From contig JAUVWV010000005.1 of the NCBI GenBank assembly GCA_030603925.1, forward strand, positions 1 to 33,376: 33,376 nt of DNA, given 5' to 3'. A model generated the notes under the pieces. It worked only from the letters and a program-made list of their open reading frames with translations. It made no database searches and was not told the DNA's origin. The position numbers and the translations under genes were made by a program. Shown here piece after piece: positions 1 through 10,569 of this stretch. The stretch's first letter is position 1. Every line of letters starts with the position of its first letter. This stretch comes from Thauera sp. GTDB lineage: Bacteria; Pseudomonadota; Gammaproteobacteria; Burkholderiales; Rhodocyclaceae.

Positions 1-648
1 ATCACCTTCGGCATCGGCCCGGCCGGCACCGGCAAGACCTATCTCGCCGTGGCCAAGGCGGTCGAGCGTCTTGTGAACGGTCAGGTCGATCGCATCATCC
101 TGTCACGGCCGGCCGTGGAAGCCGGCGAGCAACTGGGCTTCCTGCCCGGCAACATGCGGGAAAAGGTCGATCCCTACCTGCGTCCGCTGTACGACGCGCT
201 GTATGACCTGATGGGGCTGGAGCGTGCCGGCAAGCTGTTCGAGCGCGGCGCGATCGAAGTGGCGCCGCTCGCCTTCATGCGCGGACGCACCCTCAACCAC
301 GCCTTCATCATCCTCGACGAGGCGCAGAACACCACGCCCGAGCAGATGAAGATGTTCCTCACTCGCATCGGCTTTGGTGCCAAGGCGGTGGTCACCGGCG
401 ACCTCACCCAGATCGACCTGCCGCGCGGCGCGAAGAGCGGGCTGCTGGAGGCGCGCGAGGTGCTGGCGCGGGTGCGCGGCATCGCGTTCACCGAATTCCA
501 GAAGGAAGACGTGGTGCGCCATCCGCTGGTGATGCGCATCGTCGAAGCCTACGATCTGCAGGCCGCGCGCGAGGCGCGTGCCAAGCAACGAGACAAGGAG
601 CGTACGCATGGCGAAGAGTCCGGCCAGCCCGAAGATCACCGCGATTGA
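1..648 (+). CDS. ybeZ: PhoH-like ATPase (YbeZ), 5' truncated by window edge
   Basis: Frame is open from base 1 ([19 protein letters not shown] = Walker A); contains [23 protein letters not shown] and [12 protein letters not shown] motifs typical of PhoH; followed by ybeY. Confidence 0.93.
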   Translation: MTFGIGPAGTGKTYLAVAKAVERLVNGQVDRIILSRPAVEAGEQLGFLPGNMREKVDPYLRPLYDALYDLMGLERAGKLFERGAIEVAPLAFMRGRTLNHAFIILDEAQNTTPEQMKMFLTRIGFGAKAVVTGDLTQIDLPRGAKSGLLEAREVLARVRGIAFTEFQKEDVVRHPLVMRIVEAYDLQAAREARAKQRDKERTHGEESGQPEDHRD

Positions 649-1360
649 TGCCGACGGCAGGCGCAGCCGGGTCAAGGCCGAACGGCTGGAAGTCGATTTC
701 GGGCGCGGACGGCGCCTGGTGCTCGATTTCCCGCACATGGCCTGGGGAGACCTCGATCTGGAGGCCGAATCCGAGGACGGTACGCCTGTCATCAGCGTGC
801 AACCGGGCGCGTGCAACCTGCTCACCCTGCGGGTCGACGTGCATCATGAGATGGTGCCGGTCGAACTCGGTGAACTGCCCGCGCTGACGCGCGCACCGCA
901 ACTCGGCCTGGTGGTGCAGAAGGCACTGAGCGATGCGGAGCGCGCGCAGGCGCCGAAGAAGCACCGCATCCGCCGTTGGGCGCAGGCGGCGCTGCGGCGC
1001 GACGCCGAGGTGACCATCCGCCTGGTGGGCGAGGAGGAAGGGCGCGCGCTCAACCGCGATTTCCGCGGCAAGGACTACGCCACCAACGTGCTGACCTTCG
1101 TCTATGGTGAAGGGGAGCACATGCCTGATGAGTCGGCGGATGCCCCGCTGAGGGGCGATCTGGTGCTGTGCGTCCCGGTGGTGGTGCGCGAAGCCGCCGC
1201 CCAGGGCAAGGTGCTGGAGGCCCACTACGCCCACTTGGTGGTGCATGGTATGCTGCATTTGCAGGGTTTCGACCACGAGTCGGAAGCCGATGCGGCGGTG
1301 ATGGAAGCACTTGAAACGGAGATTCTGGGCGGGCTCGGCCATGCCGACCCGTATGCCTGA
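608..1360 (+). CDS. ybeY: Endoribonuclease YbeY (rRNA maturation factor) with an N-terminal extension; ORF could start at 578
   Basis: Zinc-binding motif [16 protein letters not shown] and [14 protein letters not shown]; overlaps the end of phoH; the first ~90 aa precede the usual YbeY core. Confidence 0.9.
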   Translation: MAKSPASPKITAIDADGRRSRVKAERLEVDFGRGRRLVLDFPHMAWGDLDLEAESEDGTPVISVQPGACNLLTLRVDVHHEMVPVELGELPALTRAPQLGLVVQKALSDAERAQAPKKHRIRRWAQAALRRDAEVTIRLVGEEEGRALNRDFRGKDYATNVLTFVYGEGEHMPDESADAPLRGDLVLCVPVVVREAAAQGKVLEAHYAHLVVHGMLHLQGFDHESEADAAVMEALETEILGGLGHADPYA

Positions 1361-1457
1361 AAGGACCCAGGCGCCCGCGTGAGGCGTCAGGCGTGGCGCA
1401 GGGCAGCACGATTCGTGCTTGCGCTGTGCACCCCTGACTCCTTACCTGCCACCCGAC

Positions 1458-2303
1458 ATGGACAGTTCCCCTAGTAGACCCTCATTACTCGAGCGACTTT
1501 CGGCCCTCCTGACGCGCGAACCGGAAGATCGCGAACAACTTCTCGCGCTGCTCCATTCGGCCTTCGAGCGCAATCTGCTCGACGCCGATGCCCTCTCGAT
1601 CATCGAAGGCGCCCTGCAGATGTCCGACATGCAGGTGCGCGACGTGATGATTCCGCGTGCCCAGATGGACGTCATCCATCTGGACGACCCGATGGACAAG
1701 ATCGCCGCCTTTGTCATCGACACCGCGCACTCGCGCTTTCCCGCAGTGGGCGAAGGCAAGGACGACGTGGCCGGCATCCTGCTCGCCAAGGATCTGCTGC
1801 GCTACTTCGCCGGGCGTGAGTTCGACCTGCGCGACATGCTGCGTCCGGCGGTCTTCGTGCCCGAATCCAAGCGCCTCAACGTGCTGCTGCGCGAGTTCCG
1901 CGTCAGCCGCAACCACATGGCCATCGTGGTCGACGAGTATGGCGGCGTGGCCGGCCTGGTCACCATCGAGGACGTACTCGAGCAGATCGTCGGCGACATC
2001 GAGGACGAATACGACTTCGACGAGGCCGGCGACAGCATTCGCCTCGATGCGCAGGGGCGCTACCGCGTAAAGGCCACCACAGAGATCATCGATTTCAACA
2101 CCGCTTTCGACACCCATCTCTCCGACGAGGAGTACGACACCGTCGGCGGGCTGGTGATCCGCCAGCTCGGCCGCCTGCCCAAGCGCGGCGAGAGCATCGT
2201 GGTCGATGGGCTGAAGATCCAGGTGCTGCGCGCCGACAGCCGGCGGGTGCATACCCTGCTGGTCGAGCGCAGCGTCGTACCGCCGGAGATCGTCGGCGGC
2301 TGA
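1458..2303 (+). CDS. corC: CorC/HlyC-family protein with paired CBS domains and transporter-associated domain
   Basis: MQVRDVMIPRAQMDVI, VVDEYGGVAGLVTIEDVLEQIVGDIEDEYD; precedes lnt as in many proteobacteria. Confidence 0.9.
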   Translation: MDSSPSRPSLLERLSALLTREPEDREQLLALLHSAFERNLLDADALSIIEGALQMSDMQVRDVMIPRAQMDVIHLDDPMDKIAAFVIDTAHSRFPAVGEGKDDVAGILLAKDLLRYFAGREFDLRDMLRPAVFVPESKRLNVLLREFRVSRNHMAIVVDEYGGVAGLVTIEDVLEQIVGDIEDEYDFDEAGDSIRLDAQGRYRVKATTEIIDFNTAFDTHLSDEEYDTVGGLVIRQLGRLPKRGESIVVDGLKIQVLRADSRRVHTLLVERSVVPPEIVGG

Positions 2304-3787
2304 TGCGCGCTCCCCTGCTTGCGGCCTTCCTTGCCGGTGCCGCTTCGGTACTGGCCTACGCCCCCTTCGGCCTGTTTCCGTTCGCCGTCGCGGCCCTTGC
2401 GGTGCTTGCCGCCTTGCTCGGGCAGGCGCAGGGCAGCCGGCGTGGCTTTCTGCTGGGCTTCGCCTGGGGGCTGGGGGCCTTTCTGGCCGGTGTCTCCTGG
2501 CTGTATGTGGCGCTCAACCGCTACGGCGGCATGCCAGCCCCGCTCGCGGCGACGGCGATCCTGCTGTTCTGCGCGGTGCTGGCGCTGTTTCCGGCGCTGG
2601 TCGGCGCCTCCTTCGTCCGCCTGCGCCCGGCCGGGGGGCTCGCCCGCATCGCCCTGTTCGCCGGCCTCTGGCTGCTCGGCGAGTGGCTGCGCGGCTGGGC
2701 GTTTACCGGCTTTCCCTGGCTCTCGCTGGGGTACAGCCAGACCGCCCCCAGCCCCCTCGCAGGCCTCTTCCCCTTGCTCGGAGTCTACGGCGTGGGCGGT
2801 GCGCTTGCCGTGCTCGCCGGCTTGCTGGCCTTCGTGCCCTGGCGCAACCCGCCGCGCGCGCGCGCGGCCACGCTGGCGGCCGGCGCATTGCTGCTGAGCG
2901 CCTTCGGGCTGGGCCGCGTGGCGTGGACCGAGCCGGCGGGTGAGCCGCTGCGCGTCGCGCTGCTGCAGACCAACATCGAGCAGGGCCTGAAGTGGCAACC
3001 CGAGCGCCTGCTCGACTGGCTGGATACCAACCTCCGCCTGGTGGCGGAAAACCCCGCGGAGTTGGTCGTCCTGCCTGAGACCACGCTGCCCCTGCTGGTC
3101 GAGCAGCTGCCCGACGGCTATCTTGCCCATCTGCAGGCGCGCATGCGCGAGGTGGGCGGCGATCTCGTGCTGGGGGTGTTTACCCGAGATGCGCAGGGGC
3201 GCATCTACAACGCCGCGATCAGCACCGGACGCTCGCCCGAGCAGTGGTACGCGAAGCGTCACCTGGTGCCGTTTGGCGAGTATTCGCCGCCCCTGTTCGG
3301 CTGGTTCTACCGCCTGGCGGAGATCCCGATGTCCGACCAGAGCCGCGGGCCGGCCCGCCAGGCGCCGATGGTGCTCGGCGAGCAGCGTGTGGCGCTGAAC
3401 ATCTGCTACGAGGATCTGTTCGGCGCCGAACTGCTCCATGCCTTGCCCGAGGCCACGCTGATGCTCAACCTGTCGAATCTGGCCTGGTACGGCGACTCGC
3501 TCGCCCAGCCGCAGCATCTGCAGATCGCGCGCGCGCGGGCGATGGAGACCGGGAGGCCGATGCTGCGTTCCACCAATACCGGGATGACCGCGCTGATCCA
3601 GCCCGACGGCCGGGTGGCGGCCGTGCTGCCCGCCTTCGAGCAGGGTGCCTTGCATGCCGAGGTGCGTGGCTACCGCGGCCTGACCCCCTATGCGCGCTGG
3701 GGCGACCGCGCGGCGCTGCTGCTCGCCGCGGCCGGCGTGCTGTTCGCCGTGGCGCGCCGGTGGCGGCGGACCGCCGCGCACGGGTAG
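2303..3787 (+). CDS. lnt: Apolipoprotein N-acyltransferase
   Basis: Multi-TM N-terminus plus nitrilase domain ([70 protein letters not shown]); stop/start overlap with corC. Confidence 0.95.
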   Translation: MRAPLLAAFLAGAASVLAYAPFGLFPFAVAALAVLAALLGQAQGSRRGFLLGFAWGLGAFLAGVSWLYVALNRYGGMPAPLAATAILLFCAVLALFPALVGASFVRLRPAGGLARIALFAGLWLLGEWLRGWAFTGFPWLSLGYSQTAPSPLAGLFPLLGVYGVGGALAVLAGLLAFVPWRNPPRARAATLAAGALLLSAFGLGRVAWTEPAGEPLRVALLQTNIEQGLKWQPERLLDWLDTNLRLVAENPAELVVLPETTLPLLVEQLPDGYLAHLQARMREVGGDLVLGVFTRDAQGRIYNAAISTGRSPEQWYAKRHLVPFGEYSPPLFGWFYRLAEIPMSDQSRGPARQAPMVLGEQRVALNICYEDLFGAELLHALPEATLMLNLSNLAWYGDSLAQPQHLQIARARAMETGRPMLRSTNTGMTALIQPDGRVAAVLPAFEQGALHAEVRGYRGLTPYARWGDRAALLLAAAGVLFAVARRWRRTAAHG

Positions 3788-3866
3788 CGTCGAACCCCGC
3801 ACGCCGGGAATTCCCAGTAAAATCCACCTCTTTGCGTTCGCAGCGCGGCATATGCCGCCCGAGACC

Positions 3867-4778
3867 ATGACTGCACACAAACCCACCTTCCAGCAAGTCA
3901 TCCTGACGCTCCAGCAGTTCTGGGGCGATCGTGGATGCGTGCTGCTCCAGCCCTCCGACCTCGAAGTGGGGGCCGGGACCTCGCACACCGCCACCTTCCT
4001 GCGTGCCATCGGCCCGGAGCCTTGGAATGCCGCCTACGTGCAGCCCTCGCGCCGCCCCAAAGACGGCCGCTACGGCGAGAACCCCAACCGCCTGCAGCAC
4101 TACTACCAGTATCAGGTGGTGCTCAAGCCCTCGCCGCTCAACATCCAGGAGCTCTACCTGGACAGCCTGCGCGCGCTGGGCATCGACCCCAACGTGCACG
4201 ACATCCGCTTTGTCGAGGACGACTGGGAAAACCCCACCCTGGGCGCCTGGGGCCTGGGCTGGGAGGTATGGCTGGACGGCATGGAAGTCACCCAGTTCAC
4301 CTACTTCCAGCAGGTCGGCGGGCTGGACTGCAAGCCGGTGCTGGGCGAGATCACCTACGGTCTGGAGCGCCTGGCGATGTACCTGCAGGGCGTGGAGAAC
4401 GTCTACGACCTGACCTGGGCGGTGTACCCGGACGGTTCCAAAGTAACCTACGGCGACGTGTTCCACCAGAACGAGGTCGAGCAGTCGAAGTACAACTTCG
4501 AGCACTCGAATGTCGACTTCCTCTTCTCGCTGTTCGGCAACTACGAGTCCGAGGCCAAGCGCCTGATGGAGGCGGGCCTGGCGCTGCCCGCGTACGAAAT
4601 GGTGCTCAAGGCCGCGCACACCTTCAACATGCTGGACGCGCGCGGCGCTATTTCGGTGACCGAGCGTGCCGCCTACATCGGCCGCATCCGCAACCTGTCG
4701 CGTGCGGTGGCGCAGGCCTATTTCGAATCCCGTGAAGCGCTCGGCTTCCCGATGCTGAACAACAAGGAGGCCGTGTGA
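3867..4778 (+). CDS. glyQ: Glycyl-tRNA synthetase alpha subunit (possible alternative start at 3852)
   Basis: [78 protein letters not shown] is highly conserved GlyQ sequence. Confidence 0.97.
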   Translation: MTAHKPTFQQVILTLQQFWGDRGCVLLQPSDLEVGAGTSHTATFLRAIGPEPWNAAYVQPSRRPKDGRYGENPNRLQHYYQYQVVLKPSPLNIQELYLDSLRALGIDPNVHDIRFVEDDWENPTLGAWGLGWEVWLDGMEVTQFTYFQQVGGLDCKPVLGEITYGLERLAMYLQGVENVYDLTWAVYPDGSKVTYGDVFHQNEVEQSKYNFEHSNVDFLFSLFGNYESEAKRLMEAGLALPAYEMVLKAAHTFNMLDARGAISVTERAAYIGRIRNLSRAVAQAYFESREALGFPMLNNKEAV

Positions 4779-6889
4779 TGAGTGCCACCCCCCATCGCGC
4801 GACCCTGCTGGTCGAGCTGCTCACCGAGGAACTGCCACCCAAGGCCCTGCCGCGCCTGGGCGAGACCTTTGCCGCGAAGATCGCCGAAGGCCTCAAGGCC
4901 AAGGGGCTGGCCGCCGTCGATGCCGCCAGCCGCAGCTTTGCCAGTCCGCGCCGCCTTGCGGTGACCGTGGCCGGGGTCGCCGGCGAAGGCGCGGCGAAGG
5001 AAGTCACCGAAAAGCTGATGCCGGTCTCGGTGGCGCTGGATGCCGAAGGCAAGCCCACCCCTGCGCTGCTGAAGAAGATGGAAGCCAAGGGCATCCCGCT
5101 GGAGGCCGTGGCCGGCTTCGAGCGCCGTATGGACGGCAAGGCCGAGGCCCTGTTCCACACCGCGCTGGTGCCCGGCGCAAAGCTTGCCGAAGTGCTCTCC
5201 TCCATCGTGCAGGACGCGGTGAAGGCGCTGCCGATCCCCAAGGTGATGCGCTGGGGCGATGGCGATGCCACCTTCGTGCGCCCGGTGCACAAGCTCACCC
5301 TGCTGCACGGCGCCGAGGTGGTGCCGGGCCGCGTGCTCGATCTCGATGCCGGGCGGACCACGCGCGGCCACCGCTTCATGAGCCGCGGCGACATCGATAT
5401 CGCCACCGCCGAGGCCTACGAGCCCACCCTGCTGGCCGAAGGCAAGGTGATTCCCTGCTTCGCCGAACGGCGCGCCAACATCGAGGCGCAACTGGTGGCC
5501 GAAGCCGCCCGCCTGGGCGCGCAACTGGGCGAGTACGCCGACCTGCTCGATGAAGTCAGCGCGCTGGTCGAGCATCCCACCGTGTACGTGGGCGAGTTCG
5601 AGGCCGAATTCCTCGCCGTGCCGCAGGAATGCCTGATCCTGACCATGCGCGCCAATCAGAAGTATTTCCCGCTGTTCGACGCGCAAGGCCGCTTGCAGAA
5701 CCGCTTCCTGATCGTCTCCAACATGAATGTGGCCAACCCGGTGAACATCGTCGCCGGCAACGCCCGCGTGGTGCGCCCGCGCCTGTCGGACGCGCGTTTC
5801 TTCTACGAGCAGGACAAGAAGCAGAAGCTCGCAGCCCGTCTGCCGCGCCTGGCGCCGGTGGTCTACCACAACAAGTTGGGCAGCCAGCTCGAACGCGTCG
5901 AGCGCCTGGAGGCGCTGGCCGGCGCGATCGCCACACAGCTGCATGCCGATGCCGGCGCCGCGCAGCGCGCCGCGCGCCTGGCCAAGGCGGATCTGGTCAC
6001 CGACATGGTGGGCGAATTCCCCGAACTGCAGGGCATCATGGGACGCTATTACGCGCGGGCCGACGGCGAGGGCGAGGTGGTGGCCGACGCCATCCAGGCC
6101 CACTACCAGCCGCGCTTCGCCGGCGATGCGCTGCCGGCGGGCAACGTCGCCGCGGCGGTGGCGCTGGCCGACAAGCTCGATGCGCTGGTCGGCTTCTTCG
6201 GCATCGGCATGGTGCCCACCGGCGACAAGGACCCCTTCGCGCTGCGCCGCGCGGCGCTGGGCGTGCTGCGCATCCTGATGGAAACGCCGCTGCCGCTCGA
6301 ATTGCCCAAGCTGATCGACACCGCTGCCGCCGGCTTCAAGCCCGGCCTGCTGACCGCCGACGGTTTTGCCGCACAACTGCAGGAGTTCATGCTGGAGCGC
6401 CTGAAGCACCTGCTGCGCGGTGATGAGACCGGCGCCGGGTGCGAGCTTGCGGTGATCGATGCGGTGCTGGCGCTCAAGCCGGCGCGCATCGACCTGGTGC
6501 CGGCCAAGCTCGCCGCCGTGGAGGCCTTCCGCGCGCTGCCGGAAGCCGATGCGCTGGCCGCGGCCAACAAGCGCATCGTGAACATCCTGAAGAAGGCTGA
6601 AGGTGCACCGGGCGAACCGGACCTCGCCCTGTTGCAGGAGGAAGCCGAGAAGGCGCTCTTCCATCAGGTGGTGGACGTCGCCCCGCTGGTGCGCTCGCAC
6701 GTGGATAACGAAAACTACACCGAGGCGTTGTGCGTGCTGGCCGGGCTGCGCGATGCGGTGGACCGCTTCTTCGACGACGTCATGGTGATGGCGGAGGAGC
6801 CGCTGACTCGCGCCAACCGTCTTGCGCTGCTCAACCAGCTGGCCGGGTTGATGAACCGCGTCGCTGACATCTCCCGCCTGTCCGCCTGA
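4778..6889 (+). CDS. glyS: Glycyl-tRNA synthetase beta subunit
   Basis: [55 protein letters not shown] overlap with glyQ. Confidence 0.97.
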   Translation: MSATPHRATLLVELLTEELPPKALPRLGETFAAKIAEGLKAKGLAAVDAASRSFASPRRLAVTVAGVAGEGAAKEVTEKLMPVSVALDAEGKPTPALLKKMEAKGIPLEAVAGFERRMDGKAEALFHTALVPGAKLAEVLSSIVQDAVKALPIPKVMRWGDGDATFVRPVHKLTLLHGAEVVPGRVLDLDAGRTTRGHRFMSRGDIDIATAEAYEPTLLAEGKVIPCFAERRANIEAQLVAEAARLGAQLGEYADLLDEVSALVEHPTVYVGEFEAEFLAVPQECLILTMRANQKYFPLFDAQGRLQNRFLIVSNMNVANPVNIVAGNARVVRPRLSDARFFYEQDKKQKLAARLPRLAPVVYHNKLGSQLERVERLEALAGAIATQLHADAGAAQRAARLAKADLVTDMVGEFPELQGIMGRYYARADGEGEVVADAIQAHYQPRFAGDALPAGNVAAAVALADKLDALVGFFGIGMVPTGDKDPFALRRAALGVLRILMETPLPLELPKLIDTAAAGFKPGLLTADGFAAQLQEFMLERLKHLLRGDETGAGCELAVIDAVLALKPARIDLVPAKLAAVEAFRALPEADALAAANKRIVNILKKAEGAPGEPDLALLQEEAEKALFHQVVDVAPLVRSHVDNENYTEALCVLAGLRDAVDRFFDDVMVMAEEPLTRANRLALLNQLAGLMNRVADISRLSA

Positions 6890-6898
6890 GGCCGCGCC

Positions 6899-7432
6899 GT
6901 GAAGCTGATCATTCTCGACCGCGACGGCGTCATCAATCACGACTCCGACCAGTTCATCAAGTCGCCGGAGGAGTGGAAGCCGATCGCCGGTTCGCTGGAA
7001 GCCATCGCCCGCCTCAACCAGTGGGGCTGGCGGGTGGTGGTGGCCACCAACCAGTCCGGGGTCGGGCGGGGCCTTTTCGGCATGGACACGCTCAATGCGA
7101 TCCACGAGAAGATGGTCAAGAGCCTGGCGCAGGTCGGCGGGCGGCTGGATGCGATCTTCTTCTGTCCGCATGCGGCGGACTCGACCTGCGACTGCCGCAA
7201 GCCGCGGCCCGGCATGCTGCAGCAGGTCGCCGAGCGTTTCAACGTGCCGCTGGACGGCGTGCCGGTGGTGGGCGACAGCCTGCGCGACCTGCAGGCCGGC
7301 GTGGCGGTCGGCGGCAGGCCTTACCTGGTCCTGACCGGCAAGGGCCAGCGCACGCGCGAGGATCCGGACTTGCCGCCCGATACCGCGATCTACCCGGATC
7401 TGGCGACCGTGGTCGCGGATCTCACTGCCTGA
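6899..7432 (+). CDS. gmhB: D-glycero-beta-D-manno-heptose 1,7-bisphosphate 7-phosphatase (HAD family), GTG start
   Basis: LIILDRDGVINHDSDQFIKSPEEW, ATNQSGVGRGLF, FCPHAADSTCDCRKPRPGML, VVGDSLRDLQAG. Confidence 0.93.
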   Translation: MKLIILDRDGVINHDSDQFIKSPEEWKPIAGSLEAIARLNQWGWRVVVATNQSGVGRGLFGMDTLNAIHEKMVKSLAQVGGRLDAIFFCPHAADSTCDCRKPRPGMLQQVAERFNVPLDGVPVVGDSLRDLQAGVAVGGRPYLVLTGKGQRTREDPDLPPDTAIYPDLATVVADLTA

Positions 7433-7473
7433 CGCAGCCTCCTCTTCCTGCCCTGCCCGGATAGCCGATCACC

Positions 7474-8229
7474 GTGTTCGTCCTACGCTCGATTCTGTTC
7501 GCCCTGGTGCTGGCGGTGGTCACGCCGCCGTATGCGATCTTCGGATTCCTGACCTTTCCGCTGCCGCCGCGCCTGCGCCACCGCATCATCACCTCTTGGG
7601 CGCATGTGGTGCTGTGGTTCGTCTGGCACCTGCTCGGCATCCGTTACCGCGTGATCGGGCGCGAGAACATTCCCGCCGGGCCGGCGGTGATTCTTTCCAA
7701 GCACCAGTCGGCCTGGGAAACCATGGCGCTGCAGGCGATCTTTCCGGCGCTGTGCTTCGTTCTCAAGCGCGAGTTGCTGCGGGTGCCGTTCTTCGGCTGG
7801 GGGCTGGCGCAGATTCCCGGCATCGCGATCGACCGGGCGGCCGGCAAGGACGCGCTGTCACAGGTGGTGGAGCAGGGCAAGGCCCGGCTCAAGGAAGGTT
7901 ACTGGGTGGTGGTGTTCCCGGAGGGTACCCGCGTGGCGCCGGGTGCGACCCGGCGCTACAAGGTCGGCGGGGCTTTCCTGGCGCGCCGCGCCGGGGTGCC
8001 CGTGGTGCCGGTGGCGCACAACGCCGGCGAGTTCTGGCGGCGCAATGCCTTCTTCAAGCGCCCGGGCGAGATCGTGGTCAGCATCGGACCGGTGATCGAG
8101 GTCAAGGGCAAGAAGGTCGAGGCGATCAACGGCGAGGCCGAGCAGTGGATCGAGGGCGAGATGCGTCGCCTGTTCCCGCACCACTACGCGAACAGCGGCG
8201 GCGAGGCGGTGGTGCTGGACGAGCGCTGA
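7474..8229 (+). CDS. plsC: 1-acyl-sn-glycerol-3-phosphate acyltransferase (PlsC family), GTG start
   Basis: LSKHQSAWETMALQ (HX4D-like block), FPEGTRVAPG, GVPVVPVAHNAGEFW. Confidence 0.88.
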   Translation: MFVLRSILFALVLAVVTPPYAIFGFLTFPLPPRLRHRIITSWAHVVLWFVWHLLGIRYRVIGRENIPAGPAVILSKHQSAWETMALQAIFPALCFVLKRELLRVPFFGWGLAQIPGIAIDRAAGKDALSQVVEQGKARLKEGYWVVVFPEGTRVAPGATRRYKVGGAFLARRAGVPVVPVAHNAGEFWRRNAFFKRPGEIVVSIGPVIEVKGKKVEAINGEAEQWIEGEMRRLFPHHYANSGGEAVVLDER

Positions 8230-8290
8230 ACGACGCGCGGGGCGAGCGGCATCGCTTTGCCGGGGGAGTGCGAACTGCCGCCGGAAATGA

Positions 8291-8318
8291 AAATGGCCCC
8301 GCCGAGGCGGGGCCATTT
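8291..8318. terminator. Intrinsic (probably bidirectional) terminator between convergent plsC and phasin genes
   Basis: Near-perfect inverted repeat aaatggccccgcc-gag-gcggggccattt between the two convergent stop codons. Confidence 0.75.
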
Positions 8319-8335
8319 ACTTGCGCCTGAGGAGA

Positions 8336-8896
8336 TCAGGCGGCCTTCTTGGCGGCGGTCTTGGCGCCGGTGCTGACGGCCTTCACGGTGGCGTTGGTCG
8401 CGGCGGCCACGTTGGCTTCGGCGATCTCGGCAACCTGCTTGGCAGCCTTGCTCATGCTGTCGTAGGCGCTGTTGGCGGCGGCGATGGCGGACTTGACGGC
8501 AGCCACGGCGACGTCGGAGCCAGCCGGGGCGGACTTGGCAGCCTTGTCCAGCGCGGAGGCGACGCCCTTGTTCAGCTCGGCAACCTGGCCTTCCAGCAGC
8601 TTGGAGACTTCTTCCTGGCTCTGGGAGGTGATTTCATACACGTTGCGCGCGTAGGCCACGGCCTTTTCGACCAGCGGCTGGGCCAGCGAGGCTTGCAGGT
8701 TGATCAGTTCCTGGGCGTCCTTCACGGCCAGCAGGGCCTTGGTGTTGGCAACGCCGTCTTCCAGGATGGAGCGGGCGGTGTTCAGGTTCAGCGCAGCCAG
8801 ACGCTCGGCGCTGGCGAAGGCGGTGTTGGCCAGGGTCAGCAGGGTTTCGATGTTGGCCTTGTTGGAGGCGGCGAACTGCTCGGGGGTAGCAAACAT
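8336..8896 (-). CDS. Phasin family protein (PHA granule-associated)
   Basis: MFATPEQFAASNKANIETLLTLANTAFASAERLAALNLNTARSILEDG...; Ala/Lys-rich C-terminus; typical phasin length and composition. Confidence 0.92.
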   Translation of the reverse strand: MFATPEQFAASNKANIETLLTLANTAFASAERLAALNLNTARSILEDGVANTKALLAVKDAQELINLQASLAQPLVEKAVAYARNVYEITSQSQEEVSKLLEGQVAELNKGVASALDKAAKSAPAGSDVAVAAVKSAIAAANSAYDSMSKAAKQVAEIAEANVAAATNATVKAVSTGAKTAAKKAA

Positions 8897-8976
8897 TTGG
8901 ATCTCCTTCGATGGATTCGGACCTGATTCAGTGCAACCGGCACACAGTGGGTTTGTTGCGGTGCATCATGCCCCCG

Positions 8977-9004
8977 ATTATAGGAGACAGAGTCATCAAG
9001 TCAA
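8977..9004 (-). promoter_or_regulatory. Predicted sigma70 promoter for the phasin gene
   Basis: Minus strand reads TTGACT-N16-TATAAT (-35 at 8999-9004, -10 at 8977-8982), about 80 nt upstream of the phasin ATG. Confidence 0.7.
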
Positions 9005-9176
9005 GCACTGGCTTGTGCATCGCAGCATCCTGTTTCAATTATCAGATTCAATTGCTTACAGGTTGCTGACGGGTGGGCGTGCTGCGCGCCGTCGGAGAAC
9101 CCTGGTTACCCGTTCTGGGTCGTCAGTGCCGTGCGGCGCGCAAGCGCAGCATGCGTTGCCGGGCGCGTTAACGAAA

Positions 9177-9199
9177 ACAGCCGGCGCGCGGCCGGCTGT
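9177..9199 (-). terminator. Intrinsic terminator downstream of the enoyl-CoA hydratase gene
   Basis: Minus-strand stem acagccggc/gccggctgt with 5-nt loop, followed by TTTTCGTT. Confidence 0.7.
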
Positions 9200-9217
9200 C
9201 CCGCGGGCGAGCGTGGT

Positions 9218-9994
9218 TCAGCGGTGCTTGAACTCGGGCTTGCGCTTTTCCACGAAGGCGGCCATGCCTTCCTTCTGGTCTTCCAGCGCGAAGGCCGAGT
9301 GGAAGACGCGGCGCTCGAACAGCAGGCCCTCGTTGAGGCTGCCTTCGAAGGCGCGATTCACGGATTCCTTGATCATCATCACCACCGGCAGCGAGTAGCC
9401 GGCGATCGTTTCGGCCGCCGAGAGGGCTTCGTCGAGCACCTTCTCGGCCGGTACCACGCGGGCCACCAAGCCGGCACGTTCGGCTTCGGCCGCGTCCATG
9501 AAGCGGGCGGTCAGGCACAGGTCCATCGCCTTCGCCTTGCCGACCGCGCGCGGCAGGCGCTGGGTGCCGCCGGCGCCGGGCAGGATGCCCAGCTTGATCT
9601 CGGGCTGGCCGAACTTGGCGGTATCGGCGGCGATGATCATGTCGCACATCATCGCCAGCTCGCAGCCGCCGCCCAGGGCGAAGCCGGCCACTGCGGCGAT
9701 CACCGGCTTGCGGCAGGTCTTCACGCGCTCCCAGTTGCGCGTGATGTAGTCGCCCTTGTAGGCGTCCATGTAGGAGAAGTTCGCCATCGCGCCGATGTCG
9801 GCGCCCGCGGCGAAGGCCTTCTCCGAGCCGGTGATGACGATGGCGCCGATACCTTCGTCCGCCTCGAAGCCGTCGAGGGCGTGACCGATTTCATCAACCA
9901 GGGTGTCGTTGAGTGCATTCAACGCCTTCGGGCGGTTGAGCGTGATCAGGCCCACGCGGCCGCGCGTGTCGACGACGATGTTCTCGTAGTTCAT
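9218..9994 (-). CDS. Enoyl-CoA hydratase/isomerase family protein
   Basis: Crotonase motifs: [68 protein letters not shown]. Confidence 0.95.
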   Translation of the reverse strand: MNYENIVVDTRGRVGLITLNRPKALNALNDTLVDEIGHALDGFEADEGIGAIVITGSEKAFAAGADIGAMANFSYMDAYKGDYITRNWERVKTCRKPVIAAVAGFALGGGCELAMMCDMIIAADTAKFGQPEIKLGILPGAGGTQRLPRAVGKAKAMDLCLTARFMDAAEAERAGLVARVVPAEKVLDEALSAAETIAGYSLPVVMMIKESVNRAFEGSLNEGLLFERRVFHSAFALEDQKEGMAAFVEKRKPEFKHR

Positions 9995-10026
9995 GCAGTC
10001 TCCTTGCTGTCTTGCCTGTTACAGGG

Positions 10027-10569
10027 TCATTGTTGTGCGCCGCCGTCGGGCGTCTCGGCAGCCTTCGGCTGGATCACCGCACGCACCCGCCCGCCGGGCT
10101 GTGCGTTGCTGCCGGGGGCTGCGGTGACGACGTAGTTCTCGCTCAGTGCGTCGTACTCGATGTAGTTGCCGCGCACTTCGTCGCCGCCGCTCTTGACCCG
10201 GGCGCGCACGAACAGCTTGGCGCGTTCGGTGCGGCTGTCGTACTCGATGCGCTCGGCTTCACCCTCGACATACTCGTTGGTGCCCTCGCGCCGCTGGCGG
10301 AAGGTCGCCAGGCGGTTGCCGCTGGCCGTGGCGACGCCGTTCTGGAAGCCGTCGGCGCCCTGGGTGACGACGAGCTTGTCGCCGCGGATCTGCAGCGAGC
10401 CCTGGCTCAGGATCACGTCGCCTTCGAAGATGTGGGTCTTGCTGCGGTCATCCACGGTCACCAGATTGGCCTCGATGTTGACCGGCTGCTGGCGGTCGGC
10501 GCGCTCGGCCAGTGCCGGGGTGGCAAGCAGGGCGAGGGCGAGCAGGGTGGTGCTGGCTTGAAGTCTCAT
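10027..10569 (-). CDS. lptA: Lipopolysaccharide transport periplasmic protein LptA
   Basis: Signal peptide then RADRQQPVNIEANLVTVDDRSKTHIFEGDVILSQGSLQIRGDKLVV (OstA-like fold); directly downstream of lptC. Confidence 0.92.
   Translation of the reverse strand: MRLQASTTLLALALLATPALAERADRQQPVNIEANLVTVDDRSKTHIFEGDVILSQGSLQIRGDKLVVTQGADGFQNGVATASGNRLATFRQRREGTNEYVEGEAERIEYDSRTERAKLFVRARVKSGGDEVRGNYIEYDALSENYVVTAAPGSNAQPGGRVRAVIQPKAAETPDGGAQQ

Noticed and set aside
2060-4009. 649-aa minus-strand ORF antisense to corC/lnt/glyQ
   Set aside because: Spans several real genes on the opposite strand and has low-complexity Q/G/A/R composition; spurious shadow ORF.
4718-7171. 817-aa minus-strand ORF antisense to glyS
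   Set aside because: High-GC codon bias leaves the antisense frame open; composition (His/Gln/Arg-rich) is a shadow of glyS, which is unmistakable on +.
9131-10135. 334-aa plus-strand ORF opposite the enoyl-CoA hydratase
   Set aside because: The minus-strand gene has full crotonase motifs and the + frame is its shadow.
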